64,000 bases of DNA, taken from NCBI RefSeq assembly GCF_026723865.1, contig NZ_CP113529.1:1984001-2048000 (forward strand). The letters run 5' to 3'. The position numbers and the translations under genes were made by a program. This document shows, in pieces, positions 56,798 to 64,000 of this stretch; the first letter of the stretch is position 1; each line of letters opens with the position of its first letter. Origin of the DNA: Mycobacterium sp. Aquia_216. GTDB lineage: Bacteria; Actinomycetota; Actinomycetes; Mycobacteriales; Mycobacteriaceae. The notes under the pieces were generated by a model. It made no database searches, had not been told where the DNA came from, and worked only from the letters and a program-made list of their open reading frames with translations.

Positions 56798-57192
56798 GAG
56801 CGCACCCGCGCTCGGCGCACCAACGCGGTGGCCAGATGCACGGCCAGCAACCCCAGCAGGATGCTGGTGACGGTGTAGGCCGCCGCCAGCGTCCAGTGGC
56901 CGTGTTCGAGCATCTTCACCGTCTCGACCTGCATCGTGGAAAAAGTTGTCAAGCCGCCGCACAGTCCAGTACCCAGCAGCGGCCGTCGGTAGCTCGACAA
57001 CGGCAACCGTTCCAGCAGGCGGGTGGTGAAGTAGCCCACCAGGAAGGCGCCCACGATATTGACGGTGAACGTCGACCAGGGCCACGCGGCGGGGTCGGGG
57101 ACCAAGAGGGTGCTCAGCCCGGCACGGGCCAGCGAGCCCAGTGCTCCGCCGGCGAAAACCGCGGCTAACTCGCGATAGTCGGGTTGCGCCAC
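56794..57192 (-). CDS. crcB: Fluoride channel protein CrcB (first of pair)
   Basis: 132 residues from the GTG at 57192 (GGGAACC upstream). Motifs [28 protein letters not shown] and [12 protein letters not shown] match CrcB/Fluc. Two different crcB genes side by side usually form a heterodimeric channel with fixed opposite topologies. It is divergent from pgm with 80 bases between the starts. I looked for a fluoride riboswitch in that short leader and cannot support one. Confidence 0.92.
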   Translation of the reverse strand: MAQPDYRELAAVFAGGALGSLARAGLSTLLVPDPAAWPWSTFTVNIVGAFLVGYFTTRLLERLPLSSYRRPLLGTGLCGGLTTFSTMQVETVKMLEHGHWTLAAAYTVTSILLGLLAVHLATALVRRARVRS

Positions 57193-57272
57193 TCGTTGGT
57201 TCCCTTTCGTTTGCCAATGCGCTACGCAGCGTAGAGCGACGGGCGCGTCCGACACAGGCACAATCTGTAGAC

Positions 57273-58904
57273 ATGGCCAACCCGCGAGCCGGTCAGCCGG
57301 CCGAGCCCGAAGACCTCGTCGATCTACCCCATTTAGTCACGGCGTACTACTCCATCCAACCCGACCCCGACGACGTCGCCCAGCAGGTGGCCTTCGGAAC
57401 CTCGGGCCACCGCGGCTCGGCCCTGGGTGGTGCGTTCAACGAAGCCCACATCTTGGCGATCACCCAGGCCATCGTCGAGTATCGAGCAGCGCACCGCACC
57501 ACCGGTCCGTTGTTCATCGGCCGGGATACGCACGGTCTCTCCGAGCCGGCATGGGTCACGGCGCTGGAGGTGCTGGCCGCCAACGACGTCGTCGCAATGA
57601 TCGACTCGGCCGACCGGTATACGCCGACGCCGGCGGTCAGCCACGCCATCCTCACCTACAACCGCGGCCGCACCGAAGCACTGGCCGACGGGATCGTGGT
57701 GACGCCGTCACACAACCCGCCGCCCGACGGCGGCTTCAAGTACAACCCGCCCAACGGTGGCCCGGCGGACACCGACGCGACGAACGCAATCGCCAAGCGC
57801 TCCAACGAGATACTGCGAGCCGGCGGGTCCGGGGTCAAGCGGGTGCCGTTAGCCCGCGCGCTGCGGACGGCTCGGCGCCACGACTACATGGACGCCTATG
57901 TCGCGGACCTGCCGAACGTCGTCGATCTCGATGTGATCCGCAAGGCCGGGGTGCGGATCGGCGCTGATCCGCTCGGCGGGGCGAGCGTCGATTACTGGGG
58001 CGCAATCGCCGAACGGCACAACCTCGACTTGACGGTGGTCAATCCGCTGGTCGACGCGACATGGCGATTCATGACGCTCGACCACGACGGCAAGATCCGG
58101 ATGGACTGCAGCTCCCCGAACGCGATGGCTGGGCTGATCGCCAACCGGGATCGCTACCAGATCGCCACCGGCAATGACGCGGACTCGGATCGCCACGGCA
58201 TCGTCACTCCCGACGCGGGGTTGATGAATCCCAATCATTATCTGGCCGCGGCCATCGACTACCTCTACACCCATCGGCCGTCCTGGCCGGCCGGCATCGC
58301 AGTCGGTAAGACCGCGGTTAGCTCGTCGATCATCGACCGGGTGGTCGCGGGCATCGACCGCAAACTCGTCGAGGTGCCGGTCGGGTTCAAGTGGTTCGTC
58401 GACGGCCTGATCGGCGGCACCATCGGGTTCGGTGGCGAGGAGTCGGCGGGGGCGTCGTTCCTGCGGCGCGACGGATCGGTGTGGACCACCGACAAGGACG
58501 GCATCACCCTGGCTCTGCTGGCCTCCGAAATCCTGGCCGTCACCGGTGCCACGCCGTCGCAGCGGTATCAAGCGTTGGCCGGCAAGTACGGCACGCCGTA
58601 CTACGCCCGGGTCGACGCGCCAGCTGACCGCGAGCAGAAGGCGCGGCTGTCCAAATTGTCGGCCGACCAGGTGACGGCGACGGAGTTGGCGGGAGAGCCG
58701 ATCACCGCCAAGCTGACCGCCGCCCCCGGGAACGGCGCAGCGTTGGGCGGATTGAAGGTGACAACGGCCAATGCGTGGTTTGCTGCGCGGCCTTCGGGCA
58801 CCGAGGATGTCTACAAGATCTATGCCGAATCCTTCAACGGGCCCGAGCATTTGGCCGAGGTACAAGAAAGCGCGCGCGAGGTAGTCAATAAAGTCATCGG
58901 GTGA
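57273..58904 (+). CDS. pgm: Phosphoglucomutase (alpha-D-glucose-phosphate specific)
   Basis: 543 residues from the ATG at 57273. Active-site serine Ser146 in TPSHNPP, substrate start FGTSGHRGS (41-49), metal loop DADSDRHG, sugar loop [10 protein letters not shown] and phosphate-binding RPSGTED. It interconverts glucose-1-phosphate and glucose-6-phosphate for glycogen, trehalose and cell-wall sugars. The order with crcB, crcB and DUF190 matches the Rv3068c-Rv3071 region as I recall it. Confidence 0.95.
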   Translation: MANPRAGQPAEPEDLVDLPHLVTAYYSIQPDPDDVAQQVAFGTSGHRGSALGGAFNEAHILAITQAIVEYRAAHRTTGPLFIGRDTHGLSEPAWVTALEVLAANDVVAMIDSADRYTPTPAVSHAILTYNRGRTEALADGIVVTPSHNPPPDGGFKYNPPNGGPADTDATNAIAKRSNEILRAGGSGVKRVPLARALRTARRHDYMDAYVADLPNVVDLDVIRKAGVRIGADPLGGASVDYWGAIAERHNLDLTVVNPLVDATWRFMTLDHDGKIRMDCSSPNAMAGLIANRDRYQIATGNDADSDRHGIVTPDAGLMNPNHYLAAAIDYLYTHRPSWPAGIAVGKTAVSSSIIDRVVAGIDRKLVEVPVGFKWFVDGLIGGTIGFGGEESAGASFLRRDGSVWTTDKDGITLALLASEILAVTGATPSQRYQALAGKYGTPYYARVDAPADREQKARLSKLSADQVTATELAGEPITAKLTAAPGNGAALGGLKVTTANAWFAARPSGTEDVYKIYAESFNGPEHLAEVQESAREVVNKVIG

Positions 58905-60166
58905 CCTTTACCCTCTGTCGTGCCCGCGCAGGGGGGCGCGGGTCCGATTCCGTTCAGTTGCCGCGCGAAGTTTGGATCCTCAGCTGGGCGAACATCATGG
59001 TCGCGCTGGGCTACGGCGTCGTATCGCCGGCGCTACCGACGTTTGCGCGAACTTTCGGGGTCAGCATCAAGGCGGTGACTTTCTTGGTCACCGTCTTTTC
59101 GTTGAGTCGGCTGTGCTTTGCACCGGTAAGCGGGTTACTGGCCCAGCGGTTGGGTGAGCGGCGTATCTACATCGGCGGTTTGCTGATCGTGGCATTGTCC
59201 ACCGCCGCGTGTGCGTTTTCCCAGACTTATTGGCAATTGCTCGTCTTCCGGATTCTCAGCGGCATCGGATCGACAATGTTTTATGTCTCGGCGCTGGGAC
59301 TGATGATCCACATCAGCCCACCCGACGCGCGTGGGCGGATCGCGGGCCTGTTCACCACCTCATTCATGGTGGGCGCGGTCGGTGGGCCGGCGGTCGGCGG
59401 CCTGGCGGCGGGCTGGGGGCTGACCGCTCCTTTCGTCGTCTACGGCGTCGCGCTGCTCGGTGTGGCGGTGGTGTTGTTCTACAGCCTGCGGAATTCGGTG
59501 CTGGCCGCGCCGCCGCCGCCGACCCGGTCAACGGTGACAATGCGGGAGGCGCTGCGGGTCCGCGCGTATCGGTCGGCGCTGCTGTCCAATTTTGCGACGG
59601 GCTGGGCGGCCTTTGGGCTGCGCATCGCGCTGGTCCCGCTGTTCGTCTCCGACGTGATGGGTGGCAGCGTCGGCGTCATCGGCTGGGTGCTCGCGGCGTT
59701 CGCGGGCGGTAATGCGCTGGCTGTCGTCCCCAGCGGCTACCTATCTGACCGGATGGGACGGCGCACGCTGTTGATCATCGGCCTGACGGCGTCCGGGCTG
59801 GCGACCGTCTGGCTTGGCCTCGTGTCGTCGCTGCCGGCGTTTACGGTCGCGGCGTTTGTGAGCGGTGCGACGACGGGCATCTTCATGTCGCCGCTGCAGG
59901 CCGCGGTCGCCGACATCCTGGGCAGTGAGGCCCGGGCGGGCCTTCCGGTCGCGGCGGTGCAGATGGTGACGGACCTGGGCGCCATCGTCGGGTCACTGGC
60001 GGTTGGTTGGGTCGCCGAGCAGCTGAACTTCGGCTGGGGCTTCACCATCAGCGGGATCGTGCTGCTGATCGCTGCCGTCGGCTGGGCGGTATCGCCGGAA
60101 ACAAGGACGATGATCGATCCGGCGCCGGATTTCGTACCGTCTGAGCCGGACCTGGATGCCGCCTGA
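58901..60166 (+). CDS. Major facilitator superfamily transporter
   Basis: 421 residues, GTG start overlapping the pgm stop (GTGA). Twelve hydrophobic segments; loop 2-3 signature [16 protein letters not shown] and its counterpart [19 protein letters not shown]1-like drug or metabolite efflux is the usual role; substrate unknown. Coupled to pgm. It ends 53 bases before the tRNA. Confidence 0.88.
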   Translation: MTFTLCRARAGGRGSDSVQLPREVWILSWANIMVALGYGVVSPALPTFARTFGVSIKAVTFLVTVFSLSRLCFAPVSGLLAQRLGERRIYIGGLLIVALSTAACAFSQTYWQLLVFRILSGIGSTMFYVSALGLMIHISPPDARGRIAGLFTTSFMVGAVGGPAVGGLAAGWGLTAPFVVYGVALLGVAVVLFYSLRNSVLAAPPPPTRSTVTMREALRVRAYRSALLSNFATGWAAFGLRIALVPLFVSDVMGGSVGVIGWVLAAFAGGNALAVVPSGYLSDRMGRRTLLIIGLTASGLATVWLGLVSSLPAFTVAAFVSGATTGIFMSPLQAAVADILGSEARAGLPVAAVQMVTDLGAIVGSLAVGWVAEQLNFGWGFTISGIVLLIAAVGWAVSPETRTMIDPAPDFVPSEPDLDAA

Positions 60167-60219
60167 CCAGCAACTTTGAACGACAGTGGCCAGTGGTGTA
60201 GCTTCGATTGGCACGACTT

Positions 60220-60292
60220 GGGGCTATGGCGCAGTTGGTAGCGCACCACACTGGCAGTGTGGGGGTCAGGGGTTCGAATCCCCTTAGCTCCA
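60220..60292 (+). tRNA. tRNA-Ala(GGC)
   Basis: 73 bases. Acceptor GGGGCTA pairs with TAGCTCC (one G-U), D-arm GCGCAGTTGGTAGCGC, anticodon stem CCACA/TGTGG with loop CTGGCAG (anticodon GGC at 60253-60255), T-arm GGGGTTCGAATCCCC, discriminator A. CCA is not encoded. CTTTTT just after the end may aid termination. Confidence 0.96.
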
Positions 60293-60524
60293 CTTTTTGG
60301 ACACCGGCACTTCTTCGACCTCAGCGCACCCACGACCACGGCTTTCGGCCGGCGAGGGTGTAGCGTTAGGAGTGCTGGTACGCCCAGTCCATCCGGAATG
60401 GCTCAGCTTCTGACGCTGATCTGCCCGAGCATCCGCTCACTCCGGACACACCGTTTTTAACCGTTCAGTCGGGATAATTTTGAATGTTCCATCGTTGTTT
60501 CAGCCGTTGATTGCTCCCTTTGGG

Positions 60525-61658
60525 ATGCAACACTTTTCGTACATACCAAGCTTCGGCATCCTCAGCACCTACTCGCCGACGCCATGCGGCCTGGCGACCT
60601 TCAGCGCCGCCCTCGCAGGCGGACTGACAGCCAGAGGCGCCAACGTCAATGTCGTGCGCATCGCCGACGGTGACATCTCCGAGGAGCCCAACGTCGCCGG
60701 CGAGCTCGTCAACGGCTCGGCTTCGTCCGTAGCGGCAACCTCCGAGCTCCTCAACCAGAGCGACGTCGCCATCATCCAGCACGAGTACGGCATCTATGGC
60801 GGTCCCGACGGAGACGAGGTCGTGCAGATCATGGCCCGATTGCGCGTCCCGTCGATCGTCGTCGTCCACACGGTGCTCAAATACCCGACACCACACCAAC
60901 TTTCGGTGCTCGAATCGGTGATGGTATTGGCCGATCAAGTGATCGTGATGTCGGAGGTGGCCCACCAACGCCTATGCGCAGGCTTCGCCGTCGACCGCCA
61001 CAAGATCGCCATGATCCCGCACGGCGCGGCACTCCCCAGCACCAACGGCGTGCAGCATCCCGACCGGCCGACCATGTTGACCTGGGGTCTGCTCGGGCCG
61101 GGCAAGGGTATCGAGCGGGTCATCGACGCCATGACTTCGCTCAAGAACCTGCCCAACCCGCCTCGGTACATCATCGCCGGCCGCACCCACCCCAAGATCC
61201 TCGTCGCGCAGGGGGAAAGGTATCGCGAAGCACTTGTCGCGCAGGCGAAACGCCTCGGCGTCGCCGATTCGGTGTCTTTCGACGCGGTGTACCGCACCCC
61301 CGAAGAGCTCACTGCTTTCCTCCAGACGGCTAGCGTCGTCGTCCTGCCCTACGACTCGGAAGACCAGGTCACCTCCGGTGTGCTGGTCGACTCCGTCGCG
61401 AGTGGCCGCCCGATCGTCGCCACCGCTTTCCCACACGCGGTCGAGCTCCTCGGCAGCGGCGCGGGCATCGTCGTCCCTCACGACGATCCCGACGCACTGC
61501 TCTCAGCGCTGCGCCGGCTGTTGACCGATCCGCACGTCGCCGAGTCCATGGCTGCCGAAGCCCGCGGACTGGCCCCGGCGATCGCCTGGCCCGTCGTCGC
61601 CAACGCCTACGTCGGTGTGGCGCAACGGCTGCTGGCTACTCCGTCAGCGCTGACGTGA
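60525..61658 (+). CDS. GT4-family glycosyltransferase
   Basis: About 377 residues from the ATG at 60525; a TTG at 60480 would add 15. GT-B fold: FGILSTYSPTPCGLATFSAA with the acceptor-side Gly-rich loop, and the C-terminal donor half with GLLGPGKGIERVIDAM, PYDSEDQVTSGVLVDSVASGRP (the E-x7-E region is modified here) and HDDPDALLSAL. Start of a three-gene coupled operon with a six-hairpin protein and a GH130 enzyme. It likely builds or trims a mannose-containing glycan; donor unknown. Confidence 0.85.
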   Translation: MQHFSYIPSFGILSTYSPTPCGLATFSAALAGGLTARGANVNVVRIADGDISEEPNVAGELVNGSASSVAATSELLNQSDVAIIQHEYGIYGGPDGDEVVQIMARLRVPSIVVVHTVLKYPTPHQLSVLESVMVLADQVIVMSEVAHQRLCAGFAVDRHKIAMIPHGAALPSTNGVQHPDRPTMLTWGLLGPGKGIERVIDAMTSLKNLPNPPRYIIAGRTHPKILVAQGERYREALVAQAKRLGVADSVSFDAVYRTPEELTAFLQTASVVVLPYDSEDQVTSGVLVDSVASGRPIVATAFPHAVELLGSGAGIVVPHDDPDALLSALRRLLTDPHVAESMAAEARGLAPAIAWPVVANAYVGVAQRLLATPSALT

Positions 61659-62677
61659 CCGGCGCCGCGCCCACCCCGGTGTTCGCGCACCTGCTGCGAA
61701 TGACGGACCATCGCGCCACCTTCGAGCACGCGTGCATGACCGAGCCGCGCCGTGAACACGGGTACTGCACCGACGACATGGCCAGGGTGCTCGCCGTCAC
61801 CACCCGCGAGCCCGACGCACCCGGCGCCGTGAACGGCCTCGCCCGCAAGGCCCTGCAGTTCTTGAACGACGCCCAGTCGTACAACGGCCCCTGCCGCAAC
61901 CGGATGGACCAGGCTGGACATTGGACCGACGAGCCCACCACAAACGACCATTGGGGCCGCTGCCTCTGGGGGCTCGGCACCGCCGCCGCCCACAGCGACG
62001 TCAGCCTGGTACGCCGACTGGCCGTGATCCAGTTCCAGCGCGCTGCCAAAGCCAGGTCACCGTGGCCCCGGGCGATGGCATTCGCCGCCGTCGGCGCCGC
62101 CGAACTACTCCGCTTCGAGCCCGGTAATTCCGCGGGCCTGCGACTCCTCACCGACTACGCCGCCACGGTCGCGAGACCCGAGACCAAGTCCGGCTGGCCA
62201 TGGCCCGAGCCGAGGCTCACCTACGCGAATGCGATTCTCCCCGAAGCGATGATCGCCGCCGGTGTCGCGCTGGACGATCAGGACCTGAAACAGCGCGGCC
62301 TGGATCTGCTGGAGTGGCTGCTGGACCACGAGACGATGGACGGCCACCTGTCGCCCACCCCCGGGGGCGGCCGGGGACCGCAGGATGACCGTCCCGGCTT
62401 CGATCAGCAGCCGATCGAGGTGGCCACCCTCGCCGACGCCTGCGCACGCGCCGCAGCCGCCGATCCGCGGGCGCTCTGGCCGGAAGGGATCCGGTCGGCC
62501 GTCGCCTGGTTCCAGGGCGCCAATGACTCCGGATTGCTCATGTGGGACACGGAGACCGGTGCTGGTTTCGATGGCTTGCTCGCCGAGTGCGTCAACCTCA
62601 ACCAGGGTGCCGAATCGACCCTCGCGGTGATCTCCACTCTGCAGCACGCGCAACGCTTTTCGCCGGTCCTGCAATGA
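61655..62677 (+). CDS. Alpha/alpha six-hairpin glycosidase-like protein of the GT4-GH130 operon
   Basis: 340 residues, GTG start overlapping the previous stop by 4 bases. Repeating helical pairs with aromatic and acidic surfaces (EHGYCTDDMARVLA, TDEPTTNDHWGRCLWGLG, GWPWPEPRLTYANAILPEAM) suggest an (alpha/alpha)6 barrel as in several glycoside hydrolases. No assigned catalytic pair. Coupling to a glycosyltransferase and a phosphorylase implies a role on the same glycan. Confidence 0.65.
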   Translation: MTGAAPTPVFAHLLRMTDHRATFEHACMTEPRREHGYCTDDMARVLAVTTREPDAPGAVNGLARKALQFLNDAQSYNGPCRNRMDQAGHWTDEPTTNDHWGRCLWGLGTAAAHSDVSLVRRLAVIQFQRAAKARSPWPRAMAFAAVGAAELLRFEPGNSAGLRLLTDYAATVARPETKSGWPWPEPRLTYANAILPEAMIAAGVALDDQDLKQRGLDLLEWLLDHETMDGHLSPTPGGGRGPQDDRPGFDQQPIEVATLADACARAAAADPRALWPEGIRSAVAWFQGANDSGLLMWDTETGAGFDGLLAECVNLNQGAESTLAVISTLQHAQRFSPVLQ

Positions 62678-64000
62678 CTTTGATGCGGACCGGGCTCGTC
62701 AGCCGCGAACCTCACCGGGTCGCGGCCAATCCGGGACGGGTGATCACCAGGCTCTTCGTGCCCGGCCAGGAGGGCTTCGAGCTGCAGGAGTCACGAGCGG
62801 GAGTGGTGCTCAAGCGCATCCTCGCGCTGACCGACGAAGACGTCCGTTCGGCCTTGGACGACGTCATCGTCCGCTTCGACGGACGCCACCGTGACCTCGC
62901 GGGCACGTTCCGTCGACACGCCCACGAGCTCGCCGACCGCCTGGATCCCGACATCCAGCTCTCTGATGCGCGAATACTGTTGCTGGGAGCGACCTTTACC
63001 AGCGAGTACGCCATCGAGGGGGCGGCGCTGTGCAACCCCAGCATTGTGGCCCACCCCGATCAGACCGGCACCGCGGCAGGCAGCCTGCGATTCGTGATGA
63101 GCGTACGCGGGATCGGGGAAGGGCACCGCTCGTCCATCGGATTCCGCACCGGTGTCGTCGACGCCGCGGGCCGGGCCACGATCGACGAGCCGGTCCCCTT
63201 CGCGACCACCGGAAGCATCTCGGGCGCATTGCTCGACGCCGCGGTGTTCCGTGGCGAACTCGGTCGCATTGGCAATGCCGGCGAGGCCGCGAACTACGTC
63301 TTCGATGCGCTCGGCGACCGCTTCACGCGATCCGACCTCGACGAGCGGCTTGACAGTCTCCGGGCCAACCTGAGCACTCGCGGACACGGTGAGCGCGCGG
63401 TCGCCCTGATCCGCACGATCGCCGCGCGGTTCTACGCCGTCGAATTCCAGAGCGACGTAACGGTTTCCGAACGCGTGCTGTGGCCGTCGATGGAGGCAGA
63501 GCAGGCGGGTATGGAGGACGCCCGCTTCGTTCGCTTCGTCGACGACGACGGCTCGGTCACCTTCTACGCCACCTACACGGCCTACAGCGGATCCCATATC
63601 AGCCAACAACTGCTCAAGACCAAGGATTTCCAGTCCTTCACGTCCGGGCCGCTCGTCGGGAAAGCCGCGGCAAACAAGGGTTTAGCCTTGTTTCCCCGAC
63701 GAATACGCGGTCGCTACGCCGCCATGTCGCGATCGGACCGCGAGACCAACACCGTCGCCTTCGCCGACCATCTGGCGGTCTGGACGAGCGCGTCACCCTG
63801 CCAGCAGCCCGCCGAGCCATGGGAAGCGCTGCAACTCGGGAATTGCGGCCCGCCAATCGAAACCGACGCAGGGTGGCTGGTGCTCACCCACGGTGTCGGC
63901 CCCATGCGCACCTACAGCATCGGCGCGATTCTGCTTGACCTCGACGATCCGGCCCGGGTGCTTGGCCGGCTACGACGCCCGCTGCTCAGCCCCGTTCAGG
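62674..64000 (+). CDS. GH130-like mannoside phosphorylase/hydrolase, 3' truncated by window end
   Basis: Open from the ATG at 62674 (ATGA overlap with the previous stop) to the right edge, 442 codons so far. An N-terminal domain of about 200 residues precedes a five-bladed propeller region carrying GMEDARFVRFVDDDG and TYTAYSG, with the propeller Asp expected in GH130, then NKGLALFPRRIRGRYAAMSR. GH130 enzymes phosphorolyse or hydrolyse beta-mannosides. Unusually large for the family. Confidence 0.75.
   Translation, partial: MTLMRTGLVSREPHRVAANPGRVITRLFVPGQEGFELQESRAGVVLKRILALTDEDVRSALDDVIVRFDGRHRDLAGTFRRHAHELADRLDPDIQLSDARILLLGATFTSEYAIEGAALCNPSIVAHPDQTGTAAGSLRFVMSVRGIGEGHRSSIGFRTGVVDAAGRATIDEPVPFATTGSISGALLDAAVFRGELGRIGNAGEAANYVFDALGDRFTRSDLDERLDSLRANLSTRGHGERAVALIRTIAARFYAVEFQSDVTVSERVLWPSMEAEQAGMEDARFVRFVDDDGSVTFYATYTAYSGSHISQQLLKTKDFQSFTSGPLVGKAAANKGLALFPRRIRGRYAAMSRSDRETNTVAFADHLAVWTSASPCQQPAEPWEALQLGNCGPPIETDAGWLVLTHGVGPMRTYSIGAILLDLDDPARVLGRLRRPLLSPVQ

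Noticed and set aside
57193..57272. Fluoride riboswitch upstream of crcB
   Set aside because: The leader is too short and I could not find the pseudoknot pattern.
57849..58865. 338-codon minus-strand frame opposite pgm
   Set aside because: No recognisable motifs, and pgm is certain here.
1..64000. CRISPR arrays, intact insertion sequences or integrases
   Set aside because: No regularly spaced short repeats and no transposase or recombinase protein seen on either strand.

Overview
The window looks like chromosome of a slow-growing non-tuberculous Mycobacterium. GC is high, GTG starts are frequent, and several gene families are mycobacterial: MmpL, DUF732 secreted proteins, F420-dependent LLM oxidoreductases, an EspC-like ESX substrate, an MbtK-type acyltransferase, and a pgm/crcB/crcB/DUF190 block whose order I recall from M. 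tuberculosis around Rv3068c-Rv3071. The species cannot be fixed from the sequence.

Layout. 1-4 kb: 3' part of an MgtA-type P-ATPase, an epoxide-hydrolase-like protein and a Tat-lipoprotein amidase. 4-15.6 kb: one very large single-module, fully reducing type I polyketide synthase. Diverged copies of a short tRNA/tmRNA-3'-end-like sequence flank it, and an atypical SDR, a frameshifted secreted protein, an acyl-CoA/AMP ligase and an HD protein follow. 15.6-28.7 kb: a stress and redox block with an ANTAR protein, membrane protein, transaldolase, SRPBCC protein, GlsB-type and CsbD proteins, a Rieske-FAD oxidoreductase, Zn-alcohol dehydrogenase, KatE catalase, AI-2E permease, fatty acid desaturase and hydrolase. 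Several of these genes have GGGTA boxes, some with a GTT(T/C) box upstream, as expected for a SigF-type promoter. 28.8-32.2 kb: a sugar-decorating set (UDP-glucuronate decarboxylase-like enzyme, GT1 glycosyltransferase, methyltransferase). 32.3-35.6 kb: an accessory patch with a membrane-anchored Mrr-like nuclease and a type VII secreted toxin module (EspC-like protein, WXG/proline-repeat/TNT-domain toxin, immunity protein).

35.8-55.3 kb is mixed chromosome: LLM oxidoreductases, a frameshifted gene, a K+ channel, a second-type glnA, DUF732 proteins, a P450, an MmpL divergent from a reductase-sulfotransferase fusion, SelO, hemerythrin and MbtK. 55.3-64 kb: a fluoride-channel operon with a triple-DUF190 protein, divergent pgm-MFS, tRNA-Ala(GGC), and a translationally coupled GT4 / six-hairpin / GH130 operon that runs off the right edge.

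Most notable are the type VII toxin-immunity module, the divergent MmpL and reductase-sulfotransferase pair (candidate sulfated-lipid locus), the GT4-hairpin-GH130 operon, and the PKS between tmRNA-end-like repeats. At least two genes carry clear frameshifts and two more are fragments, so part of the window is decaying.
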